64,000 nt of DNA, from contig NC_018325.1 of the NCBI RefSeq assembly GCF_000234665.1, positions 1 to 64,000 on the forward strand, read 5' to 3'. This DNA comes from Leishmania mexicana MHOM/GT/2001/U1103 (Eukaryota > Euglenozoa > Kinetoplastea > Trypanosomatida > Trypanosomatidae). The notes beneath the pieces are model-generated. The model had not been told where the DNA came from. It made no database searches and saw only the letters and a list, made by a program, of their open reading frames with translations. This document shows, in pieces, positions 8,994 through 18,502 of this stretch (positions are counted from its first letter, which is position 1; the number at the start of each line of letters is the position of its first letter). The position numbers and the translations under genes were made by a program.

Positions 8994-9731
8994 ATGGAAA
9001 CAATGATGAAAATAAAGACGGCGCTAAAGCTGGCGCCGTCTACCTGTGACGAGGATTACAACCGCCGCAAACGTGAAATGAAGGATTTGTCCACGGCTAT
9101 TCGCAACTACAACACTGCCATGGAGAAGGCAAAAGTGTCTTCTAGGCGCCTCGTAGAGGCGCTCACTGAAGCAAGCAGGGTATTTGAAACGTTGTGCAAC
9201 TACCCAAACATCTCGGATTGCACGAAGGATTGTGCGCTGGGTCTAGTGGCCTCTATGAATCGTATCGAAGGAACGACCTTTCCAGAGTTCAACGTTGCAA
9301 TGGACTCGACTGTTATCACTGCTACTCACGGGCTGAAGGCCTTGTACGACGAGTGCGAGAGGCTGGAAGGCAAGCGCAATAAGGTTATGCACGAGTATGA
9401 TACATACCGCGAGGAGGTCTCAAAGAAAGAGACAGAATACCAGCGCAAGTCAAAGAGCCTGTTGAAGTCGAAGTATTATAACACCGAGGTTGCGAGGCGA
9501 GACGAGCTGGAGGCGGCCTTCGACTCTGCGGATCAGAAGTTCAAAGATACCCACGACCAACTCATGCAAAGTCGTTCAGTCGCATCCACAGACGCTCTCA
9601 ACGCATTTGTGAGCTGCATGTCCCGTTTCCTGCAAGCGATCTCCGAAGAGTTCGAAAGGCTGAAAGGCTCTTCGGAGTATGTGCTGCCAGTACTGCACAA
9701 TATAATGCGTGCAGGGTGCGAAAGCGACTAA
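8994..9731 (+). CDS. BAR-domain protein, copy 2
   Basis: This 245-residue all-helical protein is a diverged paralogue of the 6878-7573 gene. The strongest match is LEGKRNKVMHEYDTYREEVS and the lysine-rich helix after it; both ends differ more. It lacks any membrane span or second domain, so it probably acts as a membrane-bending dimer, perhaps partly as a heterodimer with copy 1, which is inference. Compared with copy 1 it has an extra C-terminal tail of about 14 residues (EYVLPVLHNIMRAGC). The start at 8994 is the first ATG and aligns with the start of copy 1 (METMMKIKTALKLAP against MRKFMLETKAALGVAP). Confidence 0.78.
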   Translation: METMMKIKTALKLAPSTCDEDYNRRKREMKDLSTAIRNYNTAMEKAKVSSRRLVEALTEASRVFETLCNYPNISDCTKDCALGLVASMNRIEGTTFPEFNVAMDSTVITATHGLKALYDECERLEGKRNKVMHEYDTYREEVSKKETEYQRKSKSLLKSKYYNTEVARRDELEAAFDSADQKFKDTHDQLMQSRSVASTDALNAFVSCMSRFLQAISEEFERLKGSSEYVLPVLHNIMRAGCESD

Positions 9732-11005
9732 ATATAAAATGCCCCATACCCCCACAGATGTGGGTCATACGACATTTTTTCTTTGGCCGAAGCAGCGTCG
9801 CCTGTCGCCACCTTCAAACTCCACGATGTTTTTTATTCCGCACGTGAATTGTCTAACGAACGTGATTTTGTTTTGTTACCCCCTTTCTATTCCCTGATAC
9901 CGGAGAGCATCTCAACGTGTTCTCACGGTTCAGTGTCCCGCTCTGTGGGGAAGCCAAGCGCCCCTCCTCGACACCCTTTATATCTGCTGATGCCGAACCG
10001 CCTCTGGTGGTGACCGAGTCAAGTGCCTACGATGTAGGGAGGCCAGAGCGAGGTGTCCTCTACTAATGTCAGCGGCCAGGTTCTGGATGGAGTTATGTCG
10101 GAGTGACCTGCTAGAGTGCACAACGCTTGTGCCATCCATATGATAGGTAAAGCATCAATGTGACTCGAACGCATCTTACCCTCCCCCAGCCCTCACTGCC
10201 CACTAAAGTAGAGACTGGGTCATCCCAAGGGACGCACCACCTGGCGGCCGGCATGATTGGGCGCGTCGGAAGGGACACGTTGAAAAAACATATATTTGCC
10301 TTTATTTCGGGTGTTCTTTGCTTCTTTGTTATGCTTCTTCTTTCAGTTTATCTTACCACTTTGCCCTCACCGGTAACCCTTTCGCTGGATTTACGACCTC
10401 TCTGCGGAGAGTGTGTCGAGAACCGGTAGCATCGCTTGTGCTTTAGAGGCTTCAGCGTTCGCAACTCGTCTTTTATGAAGCGGCACACGTGCCACACACT
10501 ACATGCTCCCGTCCACTGAAGGAAGCTAAGCACTCGTGGTGATCTTTTTCCTCCCCGTCTCTCCCGTAGTGTCTCGTATCATATCTACTCATACACAAGT
10601 TGATACCCTTACCACCGCACACCAACCCGAGCATGCGGGCTGTTGAATTTCTTATATGCGCTCTCTGACGGCGTTTCCTTGCAGACGATGCTCGAAGCCA
10701 CTTAAAAGGCTGAAGTCTTGTGCGAACTAAACGTGAAGATATGACTGGCTCGAGATCCCTTTCTATCGCACCCCAGCTTGCCAGGCACGCGGCGGAGTAG
10801 GTGGGGATGCTCTCGAGTAGTTCTCACCCACCCTATTGAATGATGCAAGATTAATACGTACATTCATCCCTCGTCATGTTCTTCTTTCCCCCGCTGCCTC
10901 CGACCCTTTAGGCTTTCAATCTGTACTGCTGTTACGTAAAAGCGTATTTCATGGTGAAGCCAGTTATCACAACTCAGGCGGCTTTCGACACACAAAGGGA
11001 AAGAG
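9732..11005 (+). other. Spacer after BAR copy 2
   Basis: A 1.27 kb interval with a SIDER-like remnant in its left half. The frame 10160-10429 starts at GTG, lies partly in the remnant and is not a credible gene. The rest shows no feature. Confidence 0.6.
9966..10290 (+). mobile_element. SIDER-like retroposon remnant B
   Basis: It matches the 5' part of remnant C: GACACCC, GCC.CCTCTG..TGGTG, GTCAAG.GCCTACG, AGAGCGA.GTGT, CTACTAATGTCAG or CCACTAATGTCAG, CTGGAT, CCCTCAC and a CAC..GGCG segment all occur in order. It then ends in TTGAAAAAACATATAT, which could be the remains of an A-rich 3' end, so this copy looks truncated relative to C. It lies downstream of BAR copy 2 in sense orientation. Confidence 0.6.
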
Positions 11006-11707
11006 ATGCTTGCCAGCGACCCGTTCAATGACTCCGTGAAGGAGCTCCGAGAGGTTGTGGTGCGAGCGAAGCTCATTAAGCAGCAGTTGACGCAGAAGGG
11101 CGTAATCTCTCCGTCGAGTATGGCAGAGCTTCGCGATGCCAAAGAGACCGCGGAGGAAATGCTGCATTTCCTGAAAGAAATGCTCCGTGTCGTCGACGAG
11201 CGCGGTGGCAAGGTGCAGGGCAAGGTGTTTTCTGCGAACGAAATTATGGAGCGACAAAATATTGTACGTAGTCTTGAAGGGGATGTGGGGGAAGCTCGCA
11301 GTTTCTACGAAAAAATTGCGGCATCTGCCGCACAGAGGCAGCGAGTGACAGAAGCGGCTGTAGGTAGCCCTGCTGAGAGCTGCGGCGTTGCGGCGGACGG
11401 GTTTATATCTGCGCAGGCATTTGCTCAGCGCGAGGAGGAAAAGGTTCAGGACGAGGTGCTAGACCGACTCACCTTTGGACTGCGCGAATTGCGCGAAACA
11501 GGCCTCCACATTCACGAAGAGCTGGACACGCAGGAGGCCATGCTCGACAACGTTGATCGCGACATCTCAGGAGTCCAGGTGCGGCTGCGCGCCGCAAATG
11601 CGAAGGTTGACAAGCTCCTTGCAAGCATGTCAAACAAGGGCAAGATATGCACCATCGTCATGCTCATTTTCATTCTCGTCTTCCTCGCATTCTTTGGCTT
11701 TGGCTGA
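11006..11707 (+). CDS. Qc-SNARE, syntaxin 6/10/61-like
   Basis: The 233-residue protein has the layout of a syntaxin-6-type SNARE. The N-terminus MLASDPFNDSVKELREVV resembles the conserved DPF start of syntaxin 6, and helices to about residue 90 would form the N-terminal bundle. A SNARE heptad region lies at about 165-210, with the ionic-layer Gln in LDTQEAMLDN. A single C-terminal membrane anchor, CTIVMLIFILVFLAFFGFG, ends the chain. Syntaxin 6 relatives act in trans-Golgi and endosome fusion. Only one SNARE motif is present, so it is not SNAP-25-like. The precise compartment is inferred from family resemblance. Confidence 0.82.
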   Translation: MLASDPFNDSVKELREVVVRAKLIKQQLTQKGVISPSSMAELRDAKETAEEMLHFLKEMLRVVDERGGKVQGKVFSANEIMERQNIVRSLEGDVGEARSFYEKIAASAAQRQRVTEAAVGSPAESCGVAADGFISAQAFAQREEEKVQDEVLDRLTFGLRELRETGLHIHEELDTQEAMLDNVDRDISGVQVRLRAANAKVDKLLASMSNKGKICTIVMLIFILVFLAFFGFG

Positions 11708-12306
11708 TCCAGCGTGAAGGCTAGGACACCAGGGCTCGCTGTCACTGTTAGCCCGCGCGACAGATGCAGGTGCGATGGAGTCTTGAGACGGAGGGGATCG
11801 ATCGAGTGTTAATTACCTCATGTTCTTTGGTCTCGCTTTTTTTTGCTCTTTCCCGTGAAGCTTTTTCATTTCTCTTGGATGCTACCTTTTTTTGTTCTCT
11901 GCTGGTTGCTGACTGTATGCTATTTCTGGATCTGCCTCTGTTGTGCAGCGCATACTGCGCTGAAACCGTCAAATCCTGCCCTCCTCTCCTCTTCCCCCAT
12001 CGCATTGCAACAGTAACTCTTTCGCGTTTCCTCCTCGCTGCGCCAGTTGTGCAGTGCTCACGTATCTTTGGATGCCTTCATAGCACATCCTTTGTATCCA
12101 TGGGCTCTGCTGCACATATGGACCCCTCTACCCCCTCTCTTTCGCTTCACCCGTGCGCCTCCTTTTCCCCCTCCCCCTCCCTTGGCCTCCCCATTCCTAT
12201 CTTTCCAACACAACCTAGGTGTTTTTTTGTCTGTAGGTGCGTGTGTTGGCCTAGTGCATCAACAGCGCTGACAACAACGTGCAAGACCGGCAGCAGAGCG
12301 AAGGGG
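11708..12306 (+). other. Spacer with strong pyrimidine tract
   Basis: The pyrimidine-rich segment 12121-12216 ends in CCTAG (AG at 12217-12218) with a second tract ending in CTGTAG at 12235-12236. Both are plausible trans-splice acceptors for the next gene, which argues against using upstream in-frame codons from 11764. Confidence 0.6.
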
Positions 12307-13788
12307 ATGAGTGGGACAACAGAGCTGGCTGGCCTGGTACGACGTCTGCCACCGCAAGCATACGAGCGAGTGCTCCTTCTCCTGCACTGCCTTGTCACCA
12401 GCAGCGAAGGCAGCCAGGCTAGCAGTAGCCCACAGTCGCTATCTTTGCAGGTCATTTGTGACGTTGTGCTATGTGCATGTCCGGGCCCAGTGCCTCGATT
12501 TCTGTTTGCGCTGTCCTGCAACGACAAGCTGCTGCGGAGCGCTGACTGCGGACTCACCTGGCGGTTGTGTTTCTCCAGGTCTAGCGAACCTCTTAAAGCT
12601 GGCATGGCTGGTGTTCAGGATCTCCTTGACGATGTGACGAGCCTGCTCAAGTCCACGGAGGCCACCGATGATGTCCCCGGTGGCGAGGAAGCCTCGTCTG
12701 TTGTGTGCTGTGCAGATGGCTACGGAGACGTGGTCGCCCTCTGCGGCCGCAACGGTTTCCTCGCGGTCTCAGGTGACAAAGGTGTGACCTTCACGACGGC
12801 GACAAATTATTTAACGGGCAACTTTGGTGAGAAGGCGCATCTCCGGCACATTTGCGTCCTGGACACCGACCGTATTCTAGTGAGTGACGGCGTACGAGTG
12901 GTGTGTGTGGCTGTGGAGTGCGCTGGCTGCGGACCGCTTGCACTGGGAAAGGCACACGTAGCATTAGTGTGTGCCACTCAAATCTGCATGCTGCGCGCCT
13001 GCTCCTTCGGTAGCGGCGCGCGCGGCGCCGTGGTTGCCGAAAACAGAAAGCTGCATCTGTCGTTTGACGGCTCTGCCTCGTTTATGGAGGTTCGCCACAG
13101 CCTAGGGCGTATTCGTGGCTTCGACACCGCCGCTGCGTTGCGCCATTGCGAGCTTCCAGCCTTCCCATATGCAACCTTGGCGTCTTCGATGGGGCTGCAA
13201 AGCACTGAGGCCACCTCCTCTCCTCCCCAGTCCGCCTCTGTGTATGATTACGTCAGCGGATGTAAATGCGATGCCGCGGACGGCAAGGGAGAACCAGCAG
13301 CGGCGGTGACGCAGTTTGAAGCGGGCGCGCTGCGGCACGGCGCTGATGTCTTCTACCGTTTTTTCTTTGTGGCTGGCTGCGGCACGGAGGTGCTTCCCTA
13401 CGACTACACCGCCCTGCTGTGTGTGTGCACGCGGCGAGAGGGTAACCACGTTTTTGTTGTGTCTACTGCATCTTTCGTCTCCTACATACCCTTCTCTCAA
13501 TCCCGAAGCCACGGCCGGCTTCTTTGTACTCTCACTCGAAGCTCTGGTGACGGCGGCAGCTACCTCGCCAGCCGAGGGAGTGTCGTGGGTACGAGCGTCT
13601 CTCGCGATTTGGATCGCTGGAGCACCCCGCACGGCGCGGCTCCAGTTGGGTTGCTCGCGGTGGGAGGTGGCGACATTCTTGCGTGCGGGCGTAACAAGGT
13701 AGTGTCTCGAGTCGAAGGAGACGCCGAGGCGCACACAATTCTCCATGATATGCGCGTGCCTGTGCTGATTACTGCCTTCTCGATGTAA
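12307..13788 (+). CDS. Predicted BNR/Asp-box beta-propeller protein, function unknown
   Basis: This 493-residue protein carries several Asp-box-like motifs of the form S-x-D-x-G-x-T-[WF] on beta hairpins: RSADCGLTWRLCFS near 80, SGDKGVTFTTATN near 155 and LSFDGSASFMEV near 255. Such motifs occur in sialidase- and sortilin-type propellers and in some intracellular propellers. I see no signal peptide with the 12307 start, no sialidase catalytic residues and no membrane span, so it is more likely a cytosolic or nuclear scaffold. The last two thirds are beta-rich and Cys-rich with low-complexity insertions. The ATG at 12307 follows the predicted splice acceptors; the open frame upstream to 11764 is pyrimidine-rich UTR. 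No specific function can be assigned. Confidence 0.7.
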   Translation: MSGTTELAGLVRRLPPQAYERVLLLLHCLVTSSEGSQASSSPQSLSLQVICDVVLCACPGPVPRFLFALSCNDKLLRSADCGLTWRLCFSRSSEPLKAGMAGVQDLLDDVTSLLKSTEATDDVPGGEEASSVVCCADGYGDVVALCGRNGFLAVSGDKGVTFTTATNYLTGNFGEKAHLRHICVLDTDRILVSDGVRVVCVAVECAGCGPLALGKAHVALVCATQICMLRACSFGSGARGAVVAENRKLHLSFDGSASFMEVRHSLGRIRGFDTAAALRHCELPAFPYATLASSMGLQSTEATSSPPQSASVYDYVSGCKCDAADGKGEPAAAVTQFEAGALRHGADVFYRFFFVAGCGTEVLPYDYTALLCVCTRREGNHVFVVSTASFVSYIPFSQSRSHGRLLCTLTRSSGDGGSYLASRGSVVGTSVSRDLDRWSTPHGAAPVGLLAVGGGDILACGRNKVVSRVEGDAEAHTILHDMRVPVLITAFSM

Positions 13789-14409
13789 GCAACGCTGTCG
13801 TCTTCAGAGGCGCTAGAGAGCCACACAAGTGATAAAGTGGGAAAGGAAATTGTAGAAGGGTTTTGTTTTTGTGCCTGACTCGTGGAAGCGGAGGGAGTGG
13901 GAAGGACAGCGAGATGGTACACCGTAGCTCAGCACCCTCATGACCTCCAGCTCCCCATCCCCTTGCCCTCCCCTACGGATGCTCGAATAAAGTGGGTGGT
14001 GCACTTGCACCTGTCGCGTCTTACATCAAACGGCCTCCACACGCTTCTCTACCTCTCTCTCCTCCCTCTGCCGGCTACGGTGGGTGTGAGAACCATTTTT
14101 ATGCCGCACAAACCGACGTTCACCTCCATACGCAACGCACTAGCCTCCCTCCCCCTTTCCCCTTATACTCAACTCATTGTTGTAGCAGAAATAGCGACAA
14201 GAGCGACCCCTGCTTTCGCAGTCACACGGAGGGACTCTGTAGAGACGGGACCGGCCAGTGATACTTACTTCGAGGCCGTCACTCGTGCAAACAATTTCTG
14301 TCGTACAACAGAGCGGACACTTCGCTTCAGGCAGCTGCGCACTTCAAAGAAGCGCTGTGTGTTGTGTGTGTGTGTGTGCTACTTCATTTCTTTTTCAAAG
14401 CGTCAAAAG
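13789..14409 (+). other. Spacer before the WD40 gene
   Basis: A UTR-like interval with pyrimidine tracts at 14045-14075 and 14140-14165 and a TG run at 14362-14378. The upstream open frame from 13882 joins the WD40 frame but is non-coding in character. Confidence 0.6.
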
Positions 14410-15687
14410 ATGGGAAATACGTGCACGAAGACTGGCGAGGTGGTGGACAATCGCAGCAATGGCACTTATAGCAGCAAACAGTTCAACCGATACAACTCAA
14501 AGCAGTACGCCAAGCCGGAGGATGCGCCGTCCCTACCGGCAAACGATGAGAGGGTGACTGACCTGAAGAAAATGACTGTGGTAAAGAGAATTGAGGCGCT
14601 CCAGCATATGCTGAAACCCGTCGTCTCTGTTGTCCTGTCAGAGTTGCTTCATGAAGAGTTCCGTCAGTTCACTTCCGTTTTTGCCCGCGGGAAGGCAGCG
14701 CTTGCAGTGGCGTCGTGTGCCCAGGTGCAGCGGCCGCGGCATATTCTGGCGGCTGGCGAGGACAGGAGTGTGGCGTTGCTCAACTACGAGACGGGCCACG
14801 TGATGCAGCGCTGGGTACACGCTCACCAAAACGACATCAACTGCATTACAACACCCACTTCGTCGGGAGTGTTTGCCACAGCCAGCCGCGACAAGACTGT
14901 GAAGGTGTGGAATTTAACCTCGGACAGCACCCTCGCGGAGCTGCGCGGGCATACGCTTAATGTGACCAGCATCGACACCAACCCTGGCTGCAACCTCCTC
15001 GTGTCAGGCAGCAAAGACAATACAGTGCGCCTATGGGACGTCGACAGGGCTGAGGAGCTGTTTTGTGGGGATATTAAGCTCAACATTGTGCACTTTGTCC
15101 GCTTCATGTCATCCATGAATTGTGTCGCTCAGGGCGGCGAAGACTTGGCGGTTCGTCTGTGGGATGTGCGTACAAAGGGCGCGTACAGCGACCTGCACCT
15201 CTCCAAGACAATCGAAGGAATGGATTACTATCCGGTCTGTTGTGAAACAATACCCGAAAATCCGTACATGCTGCTTACCGGTCATAACGGCATGAACGAC
15301 TGTGGGTCGTACGTCGCACAGTGGGACGTGCGAACCGGAAAGCGCGTGGCTTTGTACAAAGGTCATGGCGCCACCGTCTCCAGTGTGCGAATGGTGGCCG
15401 CCAACGTGTACGGGAATGGGTCCTTTTTCACCTCTAGCGATGACGGAACGTTTGGTGTGTGGAACTTAGAAGACGGGGAAGAGTATGGCGAGGTGCAGCT
15501 CTCGGTGGAGCATCACTTTTGCCTCCCGGAGGGCCGCGTTACCACCTTCGAGGCGGAGGAGAACGGCGACATAGTAATTGCATTAGAAAACGGCTGCCTA
15601 GTCGTGCTTCGTCCTGCCGTCAAGGGCGACTCCGTCGTTCCTTCACTTCGACTGCGCTACGTTGGCGTGCTTACTCTGCAGCAATGA
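14410..15687 (+). CDS. WD40-repeat protein with N-terminal acylation signal
   Basis: The 425-residue protein begins MGNTCTK, a classic dual-acylation signal: Gly2 for N-myristoylation with Ser/Thr-like residues after it, and Cys5 for palmitoylation. A short Ser/Asn/Lys-rich linker and a helix (about 55-90) are followed by about seven WD40 blades. Recognisable blade ends include KTVKVWNL, NTVRLWDV, LAVRLWDV, YVAQWDV and GTFGVWNL. The likely role is a propeller scaffold at the inner face of the plasma or flagellar membrane. The start codon is decisive because only this ATG exposes the acylation motif; upstream codons to 13882 are T-rich UTR. I see no F-box, SOCS or catalytic domain. Confidence 0.85.
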   Translation: MGNTCTKTGEVVDNRSNGTYSSKQFNRYNSKQYAKPEDAPSLPANDERVTDLKKMTVVKRIEALQHMLKPVVSVVLSELLHEEFRQFTSVFARGKAALAVASCAQVQRPRHILAAGEDRSVALLNYETGHVMQRWVHAHQNDINCITTPTSSGVFATASRDKTVKVWNLTSDSTLAELRGHTLNVTSIDTNPGCNLLVSGSKDNTVRLWDVDRAEELFCGDIKLNIVHFVRFMSSMNCVAQGGEDLAVRLWDVRTKGAYSDLHLSKTIEGMDYYPVCCETIPENPYMLLTGHNGMNDCGSYVAQWDVRTGKRVALYKGHGATVSSVRMVAANVYGNGSFFTSSDDGTFGVWNLEDGEEYGEVQLSVEHHFCLPEGRVTTFEAEENGDIVIALENGCLVVLRPAVKGDSVVPSLRLRYVGVLTLQQ

Positions 15688-16557
15688 GGCATATGGCCGG
15701 CGAACTGATATCGAGAGGGTCTTTTTTGGGTTTCTTTTTCTCGATATTGTGGTGGGACCTGCTCGCATAATCAGAAAACAGAGGAAGGGGGTGAGGGCGG
15801 GGCTGGCTGGGACGCACATGCATGGCTGCCTCCCTCCCCCCTTCCCCACCCCCATCCAAGAGTATGCACAGCATGTTTTTTTTCCTTGTTAAAATATTTG
15901 ATTCTCCGCTTTGTTGCTGCAGCTCCGCACACCCTCTGACTCTTGTTGAATCCGCCTTCTCTTTACTCCTCTAAACGCACAGTGTTTCTTGATCGCGTGG
16001 CTATGTCTGTGTTTGTATGCGTCTTCTGTTTTTTTTTGTTTCGCGCTTCTTCGCTCGTCTTGCGCGTGTTGGTCGTGGGCTACACTTCTCTCTCAGCTTC
16101 GTCAAAGCCGCATAGCTCATCACCTCTTCAACTCCCTTCGGCGTCACGATTGTTGCCAATACCGGACTTGAACACGGCCTTTTACTCGATGCAGAACGTA
16201 TCCAACGAGCGCTGCTGCCGCGTAGTCGTGTGCACTTGTCGACTATGCTATCTCGCCTTCTCCTTTTCACTGATCGTAGACGCATGGCCATACCAATGCC
16301 AGCAATCTGCCATGAAAAGGAGGAAGGGAGGCCGCGCGTCCATGATACTCCGGTGTTTTCTTTCAGGGCTACAAGTCGAGCCTACATGCTGGCATATGCG
16401 CGTACCTGTATTTGGGCAGCAACGCATCTGTTGATGTTACCCTCTCTCTCTCTTTCTGTCTTTTGTTGCATTTCTCACTTTTGTTTTCAACCACGCCGGC
16501 CATCGCGCAGTTTTACGCTACTCGTAATACGGCCCTCTCTCTTGCCGGCAGTGGTGG
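15688..16557 (+). other. Spacer between WD40 gene and tail-anchored protein gene
   Basis: T- and C-rich UTR sequence with possible pyrimidine tracts near 16020-16055 and 16441-16480. Short frames here start without good context and are rejected. Confidence 0.6.
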
Positions 16558-17613
16558 ATGACGGTGAGCACAGTGACTCAGAAAACCGGTGGTGGCATCA
16601 GCGAGCCACGTGAGGGCCGACTCCGCCTCGTGTACGTGGCGCACCAGAGGCTGGAGGACGAACTGAGCACGCTTCTTGCCTTCGCCGCGGCGGCAAGAAA
16701 GCACGACGAGAATGCAACCCTGCCCCACGATGGCTTCTCACCATGGACAGGGCTGATGGAGTCCACCGCAAAGTGCGTTGACGCCACCTCCCGCTGCCTT
16801 CGACTTTTCAATCCTACAAGGACAATCACGCAGTCCAAAGGCATGACTACGCTATCAAAGCTCTACGGCACAGGTGCAGCACCCCATGAAAGAGTGGTCA
16901 CCTTTCTTACGCACATCCGTGACGCATTCGACGGCGTGCTGCCTGTAGAAATCGCGCTCAGCGGCGGACACTGTCTCCAGAAACTAGACCCATCCGCTGC
17001 AGATGAGTACCTTTTAGCTTTCATAACGGACTGGTTAGCGCTAGCAGCTGCGGCAGACGAGCAGGCAGATTCCTTCCGACGGCGCTTTCGCCACATACTT
17101 TCGACGGACAACGCACAGAAAACGTTTCACCTCCATTTTCGTGCGGCTGTGCTTCTCCAGATCGAGTGCGCCGCACAGTCCGGGCACAAGCACGTCTTCG
17201 CAGCGTACAACACGCAGGCGATGGATGCTATTCTGACCCCTTTCACTCGAGGGGAGCTACAAAAGTACGAGGCCACGTGCTGGCAAGAGGCAGCGCGGCA
17301 CCGCGAGGTGGAAAGTGTGGTGGCTGTGCCTTTTGTGTCTACAGCCGCCGCCTCGACGATGTCGTCTGCACTCGCCCCATACAAGCAACAAGGGACACAG
17401 TGGGGCACCTCGACTGAGGTGCGTCGAGGAGGTGCAGTCGCCCCATCGTCCTCCGGAATGGCAAACTGGAGGCATGATGCCATCCGCATTCTTGTCTTTC
17501 TCCTCCTGGCAGTTCTGCTTCGCTTTGCGTGGGGACGGCTGGCAAGGGCGCTGAAAAGACTCCTGCAAATCACACGCGCGGCACCGGCACGCCAGCGTAC
17601 CTTGACACTGTGA
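16558..17613 (+). CDS. Tail-anchored membrane protein of unknown function
   Basis: The 351-residue product has a mostly helical, Ala-rich soluble region (1-230), a Ser/Thr-rich linker and one hydrophobic span near 308-326 (IRILVFLLLAVLLRFAW). A basic tail of about 25 residues follows. This is the topology of a C-terminally anchored protein of ER, mitochondrial outer membrane or glycosome, with most of the chain in the cytosol. The Arg-rich tail after the span favours a mitochondrial or peroxisomal-type anchor over a plain ER one, which is inference. No known domain is recognised. Start at the ATG at 16558; codon use matches neighbours. Confidence 0.65.
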   Translation: MTVSTVTQKTGGGISEPREGRLRLVYVAHQRLEDELSTLLAFAAAARKHDENATLPHDGFSPWTGLMESTAKCVDATSRCLRLFNPTRTITQSKGMTTLSKLYGTGAAPHERVVTFLTHIRDAFDGVLPVEIALSGGHCLQKLDPSAADEYLLAFITDWLALAAAADEQADSFRRRFRHILSTDNAQKTFHLHFRAAVLLQIECAAQSGHKHVFAAYNTQAMDAILTPFTRGELQKYEATCWQEAARHREVESVVAVPFVSTAAASTMSSALAPYKQQGTQWGTSTEVRRGGAVAPSSSGMANWRHDAIRILVFLLLAVLLRFAWGRLARALKRLLQITRAAPARQRTLTL

Positions 17614-18502
17614 AGAGGATTTTAAGCTGCCGCATCTCCCCCCCCCCCTTTCGTCGCGCGACCGGACAGCTCTTCTTTTTTTTTTCCGCCGTGGAGGTAA
17701 GGCACGCAGCGCTCCCTCTCAAGCACTGCGAGCCTCTCAATCGGAAACAGCACAAGTGTGGAAGGCATGCTCGGCTTCTCCGTGCGCACAGCCCTCCGCC
17801 CCCATCACCCTCACCTGCAAGTTCTGCTTATAAAGAGGCTGCTCTCACGGTGAGTGCTTTTTTTCTTCCCTGTTCTCACGATAGCCGTCCAGCACTGCGA
17901 CAGCACACGCGCATGTCGGTTTTCATCCCTCACCACTACGTTCACACCCTGCCGCTCATTTTCCGCGGAAAAACGTCCCCGTTATCTCTTTGATTTTGAC
18001 GGCATGTTCAGTCTGTCTTGTGGGCTATCATTGTGCTGTGAAGGTGGTTTCCAGAGCGTGTATGAGCGCAGATATGGCTCTACCGCCACACAGCGGGCAC
18101 CACCTCCTTCGGCGGTGTGGTCACCCTCTCCTTTTTCCCATCTCCCCTTGATTGCTCTCTATCGCTTGGATTCGTGTCGTTTTCGCCTGCCGCACCCCCT
18201 TTGTCCCACTCGCTCCTGCGTGTATGTGCGCATGTGCGTACGTGTGTGTGTGTGTGACTATTAAACACACGGCCTACATACAACTACAACATATCACAAG
18301 TATCACTCGCTCTCTTCACTGCTGCAGCAGCTGGCGTGCACCTTTTTTCCCCCTCGCATTTTCCATTCCCTGAAGCGATTCAGCACATACTCATACACGA
18401 GGGCTCTTACCATCACCACCACCACACACAGACCACCGTGTAACCGGCAGCACAGCGCACCAGAGGTCTAACAAGAAGCCACACTGAACACATCCCCAAA
18501 AA
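17614..18502 (+). other. Spacer before the MFS carrier gene
   Basis: Contains homopolymer C and T runs at 17638-17690, a TG run near 18240-18257 and pyrimidine-rich stretches at 18120-18160. No gene is seen. Confidence 0.6.

Noticed and set aside
10160..10429. 89-codon frame with a hydrophobic segment
   Set aside because: GTG start, and part of it lies in a SIDER-like remnant.
11764..12306. Extended N-terminus of the BNR protein
   Set aside because: The region is a pyrimidine tract with two acceptor-like AG sites, so it is untranslated leader or spacer.
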